From an uncultured Clostridia bacterium (GTDB lineage: Bacteria; Bacillota; Clostridia; Oscillospirales; Acutalibacteraceae), in the NCBI GenBank assembly GCA_937892115.1, contig CALAUI010000021.1:1-61993 (forward strand): DNA of 61,993 nucleotides, given 5' to 3'. The translations under genes and the position numbers were made by a program. This document shows, piece after piece, positions 16,246 to 24,694 of this stretch. Position 1 is the first letter of the stretch, and each line of letters begins with the position of its first letter. The notes beneath the pieces are model-generated. The model was not told the DNA's origin, did not search any database, and saw only the letters and a list, made by a program, of their open reading frames with translations.

Positions 16246-18348
16246 ATGGTCGGAAAAGTAAACCTTTACCTGCCCGGAGACGCAGAAAAAACCGATAAGG
16301 TCAATAATGCGTATAAAATCATTTCCGGTAAATCCGAAATCGGCGAATCATTCAGATATGCCAATGAAAAAGAGGCGGTTTCAGCCGCTTCCGAGGATGC
16401 CTCTGCAGGTCTTACTGCCGTAATCGCCGTTGATTCTGACGATTATGTCAAGATAAAGACCCTGCTGTTGAAGGTTCTTTCCGTCAAAGTTCTTCGTTCT
16501 TCAGCTGTCATAAGAAATATAGGAATCAAGCTTATAAGAGATTCCAAAGAACATATTATACATTCGGCAGTTCCCCAGGGAGGAAAAATCTTCCCTTCGG
16601 AGAACGGCCTTGACTCGGCAATCAGCTGTAAGCTGGGCAAAGGATACGTTATCCTGCTTCCTTTGGGTGCAAAGGAACTGGAATACGCTATCGCCTCCGG
16701 TGCTCTTGAAACGGGAAATGCACCGAAATCACCCAGAGAAATCATTGCCGACAGACTTGACTCGGTACGCAAAGCCGGTAAGACGATGGGCATAGCGGAT
16801 TACGGTCTGTCCGGAGCGTTTGTTGCCGTGCTGGAAAATATCGGAGTGTCAAAGGACGTTTTCAAGCTTTCGCAGGTCAGTGTCGAGGGCAATCCCGAAG
16901 ATAAGGAACACATAGCAAACGTTGCCGGAGCCGCAAGGGAAAAATACGGCTGTGACTACGGCGTTGCCGTTTCGGGAACAGCCGCCGACGGCTCGGTGAG
17001 TATCTGTGTCGCGGACGGCGAAAGTGCCAAGGTGGAGGTTATCCATCCCCTTGAGGACGATACTGAGGAAAAGCTTGCAAAGGCGGCAGCCATCAAGCTG
17101 ACCGAGATGATATCGGACGCGGCAGATAACGGAATCAATCCGCCCGAAAGAATAAGTGTGAATAATGATCCCACACCTTTCTATGCGATAATCGCCTGCG
17201 TGGTGCTTGCGGTTGCGGTCTGCCTTGCCATCGGTATTTCCGTTTACAAAAAGAGTGTAGGGCAGAGCGAAACGGCGGCGGAGGTTTCAAATTCCGTTAT
17301 GACCGCCACAATCGCCTATTACCCCGAAACGACCACGTCTTTCAACTGGTCATATCAGGCAGACAGCGGTGCGACCGGTGCGGCTAACTTCAGCTACACC
17401 ACAGAGGGTATGCAGATTGCCACTGCTCTTGCAAATAAAATTTCAAATGCCGCCGCTTTGGCTGTATCAAGGATAAACGGCGACAAGGAAACGGTTCCCA
17501 CCAATAAGGACGGAACACCCTCCGAGGGTAAATTCGTATTCACGGTTTACGGTTACGGCCACGGTGTGGGAATGAGTCAGCGCGGTGCCATTGCCCTTGC
17601 GGAAAAGGGCTGGACTGCCGAGCAGATTCTTACCTACTATTACCGCGGAGTTACACTTAAGGTTGATTCCCATACTCCCAAAACAATAACCAAGGGCGGC
17701 GAGGAAATGACGCTTGTTGCCTTCCTTTGCCGTACTGTATGCCCCGAAATAGGTCCAAACTCTCCCGATGAAGCAATCAAAGCCCAGGCCATTGCCGCTT
17801 ACTCGTTTGCAAGGGCAAACAGCTTTGACGGTCAGCAGTCTTTTGACCCGAGCTTCAATTATAAGGGAACAAAGGTAGAGCGTATCGTATTCAGCATTCT
17901 TCATATCTCAAGTGAAGAGGATCAGCCCTATTCCGTATATATGGATTATGACGGAAAGTACGTCAATGCGGTTTACTTTGCTTCTGCCGCAGGCAAGACC
18001 ACCTCTTCGGAGACCGTATGGGGAGGCACCTCAAAGCATTACCTTGAGGGCGGCGCTCCCAGTCCCGAGGAGATTGAGGTAAGCAAAAAGGAATTCAGTG
18101 TTGAGGATATGAAAAAGTACGTGGAAGCATACGCCAAGGCAAACGGCCTTGAGGCGGATACAAGCGAAGATCCCTCAACGTGGCTGAAAATCATATCCCA
18201 CGACGGTTCTCTGAACAGTGCGGTCGGCTACGTTGACTGCATCAATGTGTGCGGAATAGGTATGACCGGCAATCAGTTCCGCAGTGATGTTCTGGGACAT
18301 CAGCTTAAATCCCATTGCTTCACGATTTCCTACGTGAAGTACAAATAA
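16246..18348 (+). CDS. Membrane protein: degenerate CinA-like module fused to a permuted SpoIID/LytB domain
   Basis: 700 residues. The cytoplasmic N-terminal 300 residues resemble CinA with lost active-site residues: PQGGKIF at 110-116 and ILLPLG at 136-141 keep the 25-residue spacing of the CinA motifs, and KTMGIADYGLSGAF (179-192) aligns with the CinA amidase motif but has Tyr186 where CinA has the key Ser. One membrane span (about 312-335) leads outside. The exterior part carries SpoIID-type motifs in unusual order: GYGHGVGMSQRGA at 436-448, then the catalytic-Glu motif (Glu501 in CPEIG, then EAIKAQAIAAYSFA), then TVWGG near 590. Normally the GHGVGMSQ motif is last. SpoIID proteins are lytic transglycosylases for denuded glycan strands. 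Start ATG with AAAGGAG. Confidence 0.8.
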   Translation: MVGKVNLYLPGDAEKTDKVNNAYKIISGKSEIGESFRYANEKEAVSAASEDASAGLTAVIAVDSDDYVKIKTLLLKVLSVKVLRSSAVIRNIGIKLIRDSKEHIIHSAVPQGGKIFPSENGLDSAISCKLGKGYVILLPLGAKELEYAIASGALETGNAPKSPREIIADRLDSVRKAGKTMGIADYGLSGAFVAVLENIGVSKDVFKLSQVSVEGNPEDKEHIANVAGAAREKYGCDYGVAVSGTAADGSVSICVADGESAKVEVIHPLEDDTEEKLAKAAAIKLTEMISDAADNGINPPERISVNNDPTPFYAIIACVVLAVAVCLAIGISVYKKSVGQSETAAEVSNSVMTATIAYYPETTTSFNWSYQADSGATGAANFSYTTEGMQIATALANKISNAAALAVSRINGDKETVPTNKDGTPSEGKFVFTVYGYGHGVGMSQRGAIALAEKGWTAEQILTYYYRGVTLKVDSHTPKTITKGGEEMTLVAFLCRTVCPEIGPNSPDEAIKAQAIAAYSFARANSFDGQQSFDPSFNYKGTKVERIVFSILHISSEEDQPYSVYMDYDGKYVNAVYFASAAGKTTSSETVWGGTSKHYLEGGAPSPEEIEVSKKEFSVEDMKKYVEAYAKANGLEADTSEDPSTWLKIISHDGSLNSAVGYVDCINVCGIGMTGNQFRSDVLGHQLKSHCFTISYVKYK

Positions 18349-18472
18349 TACAGGCAGAAACGATAAAGTGTCCTAAAACCGTACAAATTCGGAAATTGTC
18401 TGTATATTTTCTGTCGCGTAGTAGTTATAATGTGACTGCATCCGAAAAATCTGAAAGGATAAAACTATTGTC

Positions 18473-20020
18473 ATGAAACATTTTTACGTACCCGATATCA
18501 GGGAACTGCTTGATACGGGGGCTGAAAAATTCGGAAACAAAACTTTTATAAGATATCTGGAAGACGGAGAAATCATCGATAAGAGTTATAATGACGTAAG
18601 AAATGATGCCCTTGCAATCTGCAGATATCTCCGCAGGGAATGCGGAGAGGGCAAGCATATTGCTCTTGTAGGTAAAACAAGCTACAGATACGTCACTTAT
18701 CTGTTCGGTATTCTCATCAGCGGCAACGTGGTAGTGCCCTTTGCTCCGGAAACGTCATCTGCCGACGGAATCAGTCTTTTCAGCAGTGCTGATATTGACG
18801 TGCTTATGTATGAGGATAATTTTTACGGCAGAGCCATTGATATATGCAATTCCGTTTCCGGTATAAAGCAGAGCATCAATATTACCGATGAAGATGACTA
18901 TGAAGATATACTTGCGGTCTATTCCGATAATTCGGAATATGCAAAGCTTTCCGATTATAAGGTTGACAAGGAAAAGTGTGCGGCGATTATTTACACCTCC
19001 GGTACAACCGGTATTCGTAAGGGCGTAATGCTGTCCACAAAGAGTCTTGTTGCCAATACCATGTATACCGATTACTGTGAAGCACTTGGTGAGGGAGAGG
19101 TTGCTCTTTCCGTTCTTCCCATGCATCATGTTTATTGCTTCACGGGAGATATTATCCGTAATCTTCGTGACGGCGTTACCGTTTGTCTTAACGGTGACCT
19201 GAGAAATCTCAATGCCAACATAAGACTCTTTGAGCCCACGGTTATGAGAGTTGTACCCATGATTGCCCAGTCACTTCTTCAGAGAGCAAAGGCACTTTCA
19301 TCAAGGAATCCCAATCTTACTCCCGAAGAGGTCAGAGTAAGGGTATTCGGCAAGAATCTCAGGTGGCTCATTTCCGGCGGTGCATATCTTAATCCCGAAA
19401 TCGTTGAGGGTTACGATAAACTGGGTATTTACCTCAGACAGGGCTACGGAATGACTGAGGCGGGATGCCGTATTTCCGTTCCCGATGAAAGAGTATCCAC
19501 CGAATCGGTAGGCAGAGTAATCGACATTGCCGACGTTCGCTGCAGACACGGTGAAATCCAGGTGCTTACCCCCTCCGTGATGCTCGGTTATTATGAAATG
19601 CCCGAGGAAACAAAGAGAATGTTTACCGAGGACGGCTGGCTCAGAACGGGCGACATAGGCAGTATTACGGAAAGACGTGAGCTTTTCATTACGGGCCGTC
19701 TTAAAAACCTTATTATACTTTCCGGCGGTGAAAACGTTTCACCCGAGGCAATTGAAAAGAAATTTGCCGCCATACCCGAAGTTCAGGAAGTCCAGATTTA
19801 CGCCGAAAACGACAGAATCGTTGCCGAGATTTACGGCGACAGAGGTTACTGCGAAGCAAACGGTATAGAGGATATCCGCAGCACATTGGAGCCCAAGGTA
19901 AAAGAGATGAATCTTTCCGCCAAGGCATCACATATTATCACCGAGCTCAGAATCAGAGACGTTCCCTTTGAGAAGACAGCCAGCGGTAAAATAATCAGAA
20001 AGCGAGTAAATGTGTCATGA
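18473..20020 (+). CDS. Acyl-AMP ligase (AMP-binding superfamily)
   Basis: 515 residues. It would activate a carboxylic acid with ATP to the acyl adenylate and load it on a thiol, here most likely the carrier protein two genes downstream. Motifs: P-loop YTSGTTGIRKG at 174-184, LPMHHVYCFTGD, acyl-AMP-binding QGYGMTEAG, GWLRTGDIG, and C-terminal catalytic Lys506 in TASGKII. The LPMHH pattern resembles long-chain fatty acyl ligases more than amino-acid adenylation domains, but the substrate is not established. A TATAAT box lies at 18426-18431, with no convincing -35. The stop overlaps the next gene's start by four bases. No thioesterase or phosphopantetheinyl transferase is nearby. Confidence 0.9.
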   Translation: MKHFYVPDIRELLDTGAEKFGNKTFIRYLEDGEIIDKSYNDVRNDALAICRYLRRECGEGKHIALVGKTSYRYVTYLFGILISGNVVVPFAPETSSADGISLFSSADIDVLMYEDNFYGRAIDICNSVSGIKQSINITDEDDYEDILAVYSDNSEYAKLSDYKVDKEKCAAIIYTSGTTGIRKGVMLSTKSLVANTMYTDYCEALGEGEVALSVLPMHHVYCFTGDIIRNLRDGVTVCLNGDLRNLNANIRLFEPTVMRVVPMIAQSLLQRAKALSSRNPNLTPEEVRVRVFGKNLRWLISGGAYLNPEIVEGYDKLGIYLRQGYGMTEAGCRISVPDERVSTESVGRVIDIADVRCRHGEIQVLTPSVMLGYYEMPEETKRMFTEDGWLRTGDIGSITERRELFITGRLKNLIILSGGENVSPEAIEKKFAAIPEVQEVQIYAENDRIVAEIYGDRGYCEANGIEDIRSTLEPKVKEMNLSAKASHIITELRIRDVPFEKTASGKIIRKRVNVS

Positions 20021-21405
20021 CCGATACAAACAGAGAAATATTTCCCTTGACTCCCCCTCAGGAAATGATAAATTTCATGTTGAAGTACAGCTTCTTCCAT
20101 AAGCAGGTTACCCAGATTCCGGCTTCAATCACTCTTACGAGAAAGATTGATTTTGACATAATGCAAAAGGCGTTCAAAACCGAAATCGAGAGAAACGACT
20201 GTCTTCGTCTGCGTATAGAGAAGAAGGGTAAGAATTATCGCCAGTATTTCCTTGATTCCTTTGATTACGGCACGGTACCCGTAAAGAATTTCAGCTCTCC
20301 CGAGGAGCTTGAGGCGTTCTTTACAGCCGATGCACAGAAAACGATCAAGGTCTTCAAGGGCGAAGATTTCCGTATATTTTTCTATAATACATCTGATGGC
20401 AGAAACGGTATTTTTCTTAATGTAAGTCATCTTATTATGGATGCTACGGCTGTTTTCATCTTTTTCAACGACCTGCTTGCCGTTTATGAGGCACTTGAGG
20501 CGGGTACCGAAATGCCCAAGCCCCTCGGCTCATACAGAGAAACGATACGCAGGGAGCTTGAATATATCAACAATGCCGAAAAGGTCAAAAAGGATCAGGA
20601 TTTCTATCTTGACTACTTTGCAAAGGACAAGGGTCCCATCTGGAACGGCGTTATGGGTAACGACCCTCTGCTTGAAGCAAGAAAGAAAAAGAAAAATCCC
20701 GACCTTCGTGCCTGCGGCAGCTTTGATCCCATCCACGATAAAGCGGTTCTCATAAAGAAACCCGTTTCCTTTGACGACAGCAAGGTAATTCTTGATTATA
20801 TGGCGGAAACCGGTGTCAGCGGTGAGCTTATTTCTCAGCTGGGAATGCGCCTTCACGTCAGCAAAATCAACGGCAACACAAACGACACCCACTTCCTTCT
20901 TCTTTCCAACAGAAGAAAGACCGTCAACGAAAAGAGAAGCGGCGGCACTATGGCATCGGCAATGCCCTGGAGAGTAATTTTATCTCCGGACTTGACATTT
21001 ACCGAAGCAATTGATAAAATCAAGGACGTTCAGAGCGATATTATGCGTCACGTAAATTATCCTTTCCTGCGTTGGCGTGACGATGAAAGCAATATGTATC
21101 ATTACAGTATGACCGACGGTACTACCACGATGATGCTTTCATGGTTCCCTCTTGAGAAGGATACGATGAATAACTGGGAGTATGAATTCCACAGCTACAA
21201 TCTCGGCAGTTACGTTATGCCCCTTTATTCTTATGCAATGAAGGATCCTTACAAGGATACTCTCAGATTCGCATATCTTCACCGTACCGATACTATTTCG
21301 GACGCTGATATTGACTCTCTTCATGATAACACAATCAAAGCCATGGTAATGGGCTGTGCAAATCCGGAAATCAAGCTTTCCGAGATTCTTGCCGAAATTG
21401 ACTGA
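20017..21405 (+). CDS. Stand-alone condensation-type acyltransferase
   Basis: 462 residues, the size of a single NRPS condensation domain or a wax-synthase/alcohol acyltransferase relative. The active-site motif is SHLIMDA with His138 and Asp142, a variant of HHxxxDG in which the first His is Ser and the Gly is Ala. Both halves of the fold appear present (DFDIMQKAFKTEIERNDCLR near the N-terminus, a long C-terminal half). By family it transfers an acyl group from a carrier protein to an amine or alcohol acceptor. It overlaps the ligase by four bases (ATGA) and is followed after 13 bases by the carrier protein, so the three genes form one unit. Acceptor unknown. Confidence 0.85.
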   Translation: MTDTNREIFPLTPPQEMINFMLKYSFFHKQVTQIPASITLTRKIDFDIMQKAFKTEIERNDCLRLRIEKKGKNYRQYFLDSFDYGTVPVKNFSSPEELEAFFTADAQKTIKVFKGEDFRIFFYNTSDGRNGIFLNVSHLIMDATAVFIFFNDLLAVYEALEAGTEMPKPLGSYRETIRRELEYINNAEKVKKDQDFYLDYFAKDKGPIWNGVMGNDPLLEARKKKKNPDLRACGSFDPIHDKAVLIKKPVSFDDSKVILDYMAETGVSGELISQLGMRLHVSKINGNTNDTHFLLLSNRRKTVNEKRSGGTMASAMPWRVILSPDLTFTEAIDKIKDVQSDIMRHVNYPFLRWRDDESNMYHYSMTDGTTTMMLSWFPLEKDTMNNWEYEFHSYNLGSYVMPLYSYAMKDPYKDTLRFAYLHRTDTISDADIDSLHDNTIKAMVMGCANPEIKLSEILAEID

Positions 21406-21418
21406 AAGGTGAACACAC

Positions 21419-21643
21419 ATGTTAGAAGAAATAAAATCAATAATCTGTGATTATATTGACATTGACCCCGATGAAATCAAGCCCGAATCCGAGCTGCGCA
21501 AGGATATCGGTATGAGTTCCCTTGATCTTATCAATCTTGCGGTTGAAGTTGAAGACTGCTTCGGCGTTACCGTTTCAAACGAAGACATTTCGGCGATAGC
21601 GACGGTTGAGGAGCTTATCACTTACATTGAGCTCAAAAAGTAA
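21419..21643 (+). CDS. Acyl carrier protein
   Basis: 74 residues, an acidic four-helix carrier protein. Ser34 in GMSSLDLINL is the phosphopantetheine attachment site; family members usually have Asp-Ser-Leu, here Ser-Ser-Leu. The protein would carry the acyl group as a thioester between the ligase and the condensation-type enzyme encoded just upstream. It is not the housekeeping fatty-acid ACP by context, since no fab genes are near. Start ATG has AAAGGTGA upstream. A terminator hairpin follows, closing the three-gene unit. Confidence 0.93.
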   Translation: MLEEIKSIICDYIDIDPDEIKPESELRKDIGMSSLDLINLAVEVEDCFGVTVSNEDISAIATVEELITYIELKK

Positions 21644-21654
21644 CAGATACAAAG

Positions 21655-21692
21655 AAAGAGGATGCTTTATCGGCATCCTCTCTTTGCTTTTT
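21655..21692 (+). terminator. Terminator between the carrier protein and grpB
   Basis: A nine-base-pair stem (AGAGGATGC pairing with GCATCCTCT, loop of seven) followed by CTTTGCTTTTTC. It overlaps the 3' end of the convergent grpB gene and probably serves both directions. Confidence 0.75.
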
Positions 21693-22218
21693 CGGTATAT
21701 AATCTGACAAAATCGGTTTTTGCGTCCGTGTAACCGTCACGGTTATGCTCGTATCTGTGCCATAGCTCAATTTTAAGCTTTTCATATTCCCTTGCGGTTT
21801 CGGGGTGATTATTCAGATAATCACGAAAATATATTTCGTCGTTGTCACCCTTCAGCCGCAGATGATAGTGAAACACTCTGTCTGCAAAGCCGTTTTCCGT
21901 ATATCCCTTATTCAGGGATATGCGGTTTTCTTTTTTGCTCATACAGATTCTGCCCGACTGCACCAATATATTACATATTATATCCATATTATCCCTGCTG
22001 TCGGTTTCGATAAGAATATCCGCAATGTCTTTTGCGGCAATTTCCTTAACGGCGGTGCTGCCGATATGGGTGACGGTGAGGGGAATACTGTCGGGAATGA
22101 GAGATATTATCTCTTTTCTTTCATCCTCAAACCAATCTGCCCATTCGTCCTTATGGGGTACAAGAAAAATCGGGAAGAGCTGCCACAGTTCCTCAATACT
22201 CATTTCTTCAAGCTTCAT
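21667..22218 (-). CDS. GrpB-family (UPF0157) protein
   Basis: 183 residues. It belongs to the GrpB/UPF0157 family, which has a nucleotidyltransferase-like fold: LTVTHIGSTAVKEIAAKDIADILIE carries the Gly-Ser and DxxDxxIE features, and FRDYLNNHPETAREYEKLK is the conserved C-terminal motif. Members have been linked to dephospho-CoA kinase fusions, but the reaction is unknown. It lies four bases downstream of the transglutaminase gene on the same strand, so it is probably the last gene of the moxR operon without an obvious functional link to it. Confidence 0.88.
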   Translation of the reverse strand: MKLEEMSIEELWQLFPIFLVPHKDEWADWFEDERKEIISLIPDSIPLTVTHIGSTAVKEIAAKDIADILIETDSRDNMDIICNILVQSGRICMSKKENRISLNKGYTENGFADRVFHYHLRLKGDNDEIYFRDYLNNHPETAREYEKLKIELWHRYEHNRDGYTDAKTDFVRLYTEKAKRGCR

Positions 22219-22222
22219 ATTT

Positions 22223-24694
22223 TTACCATAATACTTTCAGCAGGAAGAAATCCGCTTTTTTAAGTATGGGCATTTTCCATACGATTTTCCATAATGCGGA
22301 AATCAGTGCTTTTGACATTTCCTTGGCTTTTTCGGTATCTGTTTCCTCCGAGGAGAAAAGGGCTTTTTCAAATTTTTCCGCAAGCTCATCACAGTTTTCG
22401 GGTAATAATTCTTTTTCTTTCAGGAGTGCGAAAAATTCAAGGTATGAATAATTGACTTTGTCGTTATAGGCGAATTGCCATACCTGAACAAGGTGCTTGT
22501 ATCTGTTATTGAGGTTGACGCGGTTTTTCTTTGTGTAGAATCCTCTGTGGCGCTTGATGACCAGCAGGAAAAGACGCAGAAAATATACGCCTCTGATGAG
22601 ATACCAGATTGCAAGCCCCAGAGCAGCAAGCTTTGCGGTGGTGTTTTCCGCGTTCATCTGCCTTACCTTTTCAATCACGTCACGGGGCAGGGAGGTAAGG
22701 GAATTGGGACCGGAGAAAATCTCCGCGAGCAGATTCCTGCCGCTGTCTGCGGAGGGAGCGGTGGTGGCTTCTACGGGAATCCAGCCGATACCGTCCTTAT
22801 ATATTTCCACCCACGCGTGTCCCGCATAGTCGGGAACTGCTACCGACGAAACGAATGGCTCGGTTTTATAGTATGCTTCGACCCACTGCGAAACGTCCTC
22901 ATTCTCTACCATGGTTGAATTGAAGAAGTCCTCTCTGTCTATGGCATATCCTTCAACGTATCTTGCAGGAATGCCCAGATATCTGAATATGAGCGTGACG
23001 GCGGAGGCAAAATGCTGACAGTAGCCCTTCTGACTGCCCATAAGGAAATAATTGATGTAATCCTCGCCGTAGGGGACCTTGCCCGGCTTCAGAGTATATT
23101 CAAAATCGCTTTCAAGCGAGGAAATCACCTTTTCGACCGCGTCCTTGTCATCGGGCCCGATTTTATAAACGTCACAGAATTTCTTGACGGCTTCATAGTT
23201 AATTTCGGGGACGGTAAGGGCGTTTTCGTAGGCATCACGGCGTATCATTTCAGCCGTTTCGGCATCCGTTTCGGCGAGAACGGTGTAATCCTCCGGCTCC
23301 TTGTCAATCATATAGAAGGTGTAATACTGGGTATCGTTGGCAGTTGTGCCGGCATCCTCTTTCAGGTTTACTTCGCCCGAGGTGGTGTATTCGTGAATAT
23401 CATCCTCAACAAGTGAATAATAGGGGATGTCAAGGGGATATTTCATCAGCTCATAGTCTACGACCTTGATTCCGATTTTATGCTTTGAAAGGCATACGCT
23501 TCTGTCGGATTCAAAGTCTTTTTTCAGCTTGTTTGCCGTGTAGTTGAAGCGCTTTTCCGCTTCTTCGTTACTCTGCGGCGGAATCCAGCACATATTGTAT
23601 GAATCATAATCGTAGCCCACGAAATTCCTCAGATAAAGACGGTCAACTCTCGGATTGACCACGTTGACCTTCAGGTCTGTCCTGCCGTCAAAGGTGATTT
23701 GTGAGGCATTTGACAGAGCACCCGGATCGTCACCGCTTCTGGTACGTGACCACATGGCACTCATACCGTAGGAGAGGAAATTCTTGACCACACGCTCCGT
23801 GCTGTCCTTGACCTTATCCGTTCTGAGATTCAGCTCAAAGTTCTGATTGGGTATTGCAACGAAAACGAGTCCGGTGACCGCAAGTATCAGCCCCAGCCAC
23901 ACTCCCGCAATGTTTGCAAGGTTATTGGAGTCGGTGACGAAGCCGTATCTGTGTCTGTGCTTTTTTACGGTTGATTCGCTTACCATTTTGCGGGTAAGCC
24001 CGTCGTAGCCGCCGGAGAAATTTATGGCTGCGGTAAGTATCCACGAGGAAACCACAAGCAGCATGGCGGGCTTGGAGGTGTCGTAGTTGAAATACATTCC
24101 GAACTGAGCAATGGGGAAGGTAAGACAAAACAGTCCCCGCAGACTCATTTTTTCGGAAACGACTATGTTTATCAGTATCATCATTGCGACCGCAATGGCA
24201 CAAAGGGCGAAGCTCATTGCCGTGAATTCGTCTTCAAATCTTACGTTGAATTCTCTCAGGAACGGCAGGTCCTCCTTGGTGTCAATATAGCTGAGAATGT
24301 TGTTCCTCAATGCGCTGATACCGCTGTTGATTATATTGAAGCCGCCGAAGGCCATGAGTATTACACCCACCAGAATAATCAGGTAGGTTGCTATCTTGGC
24401 CCCGTGACTCGTATACATAAACGAAAGCACAAGGGAGCCGACAATGCATGTCACAAGCAGCGGCATTATGGTGACTTCCAGATGAAAAGCGGTAATGATA
24501 CAGTCTATCGAGCCGAATGTACCGCCGAAGAGAATAAGGGCGTTGATGATGTACTTAAGGAAAGGATATCTGTCCTTTTCCGTTTTCAGCTCGGGAGAAA
24601 AGTATATACCGGTTGAGGCAGCCAGCAGGTCACGCTCGTTTTGCATTTTCTGCTCTTTTTTTCTTTTTAATCTGTCTCTGATGCTCAAAGACAT
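22223..24694 (-). CDS. Transglutaminase-like membrane protein
   Basis: 823 residues. The N-terminal third has five to seven membrane segments. A long extracytoplasmic region contains the transglutaminase core, with Cys near residue 559 (KGYCQHFASA) and His near 628 (GHAWVEIYKDGIGWIPVEAT); the third catalytic position reads Glu-Ala-Thr where many members have Asp-Pro-Thr. One more membrane span near residue 690 is followed by a cytoplasmic tail. With moxR and DUF58 it forms the widespread MoxR-DUF58-transglutaminase set. By family this is thought to act in extracytoplasmic protein or envelope maturation; the substrate is unknown. It overlaps the DUF58 gene by ten bases. Confidence 0.9.
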   Translation of the reverse strand: MSLSIRDRLKRKKEQKMQNERDLLAASTGIYFSPELKTEKDRYPFLKYIINALILFGGTFGSIDCIITAFHLEVTIMPLLVTCIVGSLVLSFMYTSHGAKIATYLIILVGVILMAFGGFNIINSGISALRNNILSYIDTKEDLPFLREFNVRFEDEFTAMSFALCAIAVAMMILINIVVSEKMSLRGLFCLTFPIAQFGMYFNYDTSKPAMLLVVSSWILTAAINFSGGYDGLTRKMVSESTVKKHRHRYGFVTDSNNLANIAGVWLGLILAVTGLVFVAIPNQNFELNLRTDKVKDSTERVVKNFLSYGMSAMWSRTRSGDDPGALSNASQITFDGRTDLKVNVVNPRVDRLYLRNFVGYDYDSYNMCWIPPQSNEEAEKRFNYTANKLKKDFESDRSVCLSKHKIGIKVVDYELMKYPLDIPYYSLVEDDIHEYTTSGEVNLKEDAGTTANDTQYYTFYMIDKEPEDYTVLAETDAETAEMIRRDAYENALTVPEINYEAVKKFCDVYKIGPDDKDAVEKVISSLESDFEYTLKPGKVPYGEDYINYFLMGSQKGYCQHFASAVTLIFRYLGIPARYVEGYAIDREDFFNSTMVENEDVSQWVEAYYKTEPFVSSVAVPDYAGHAWVEIYKDGIGWIPVEATTAPSADSGRNLLAEIFSGPNSLTSLPRDVIEKVRQMNAENTTAKLAALGLAIWYLIRGVYFLRLFLLVIKRHRGFYTKKNRVNLNNRYKHLVQVWQFAYNDKVNYSYLEFFALLKEKELLPENCDELAEKFEKALFSSEETDTEKAKEMSKALISALWKIVWKMPILKKADFFLLKVLW

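Noticed and set aside
18361..18431. Full vegetative promoter before the acyl-AMP ligase
   Set aside because: A TATAAT box is present at 18426-18431, but no -35 occurs at 16-18 bases, so I did not list it as a promoter.
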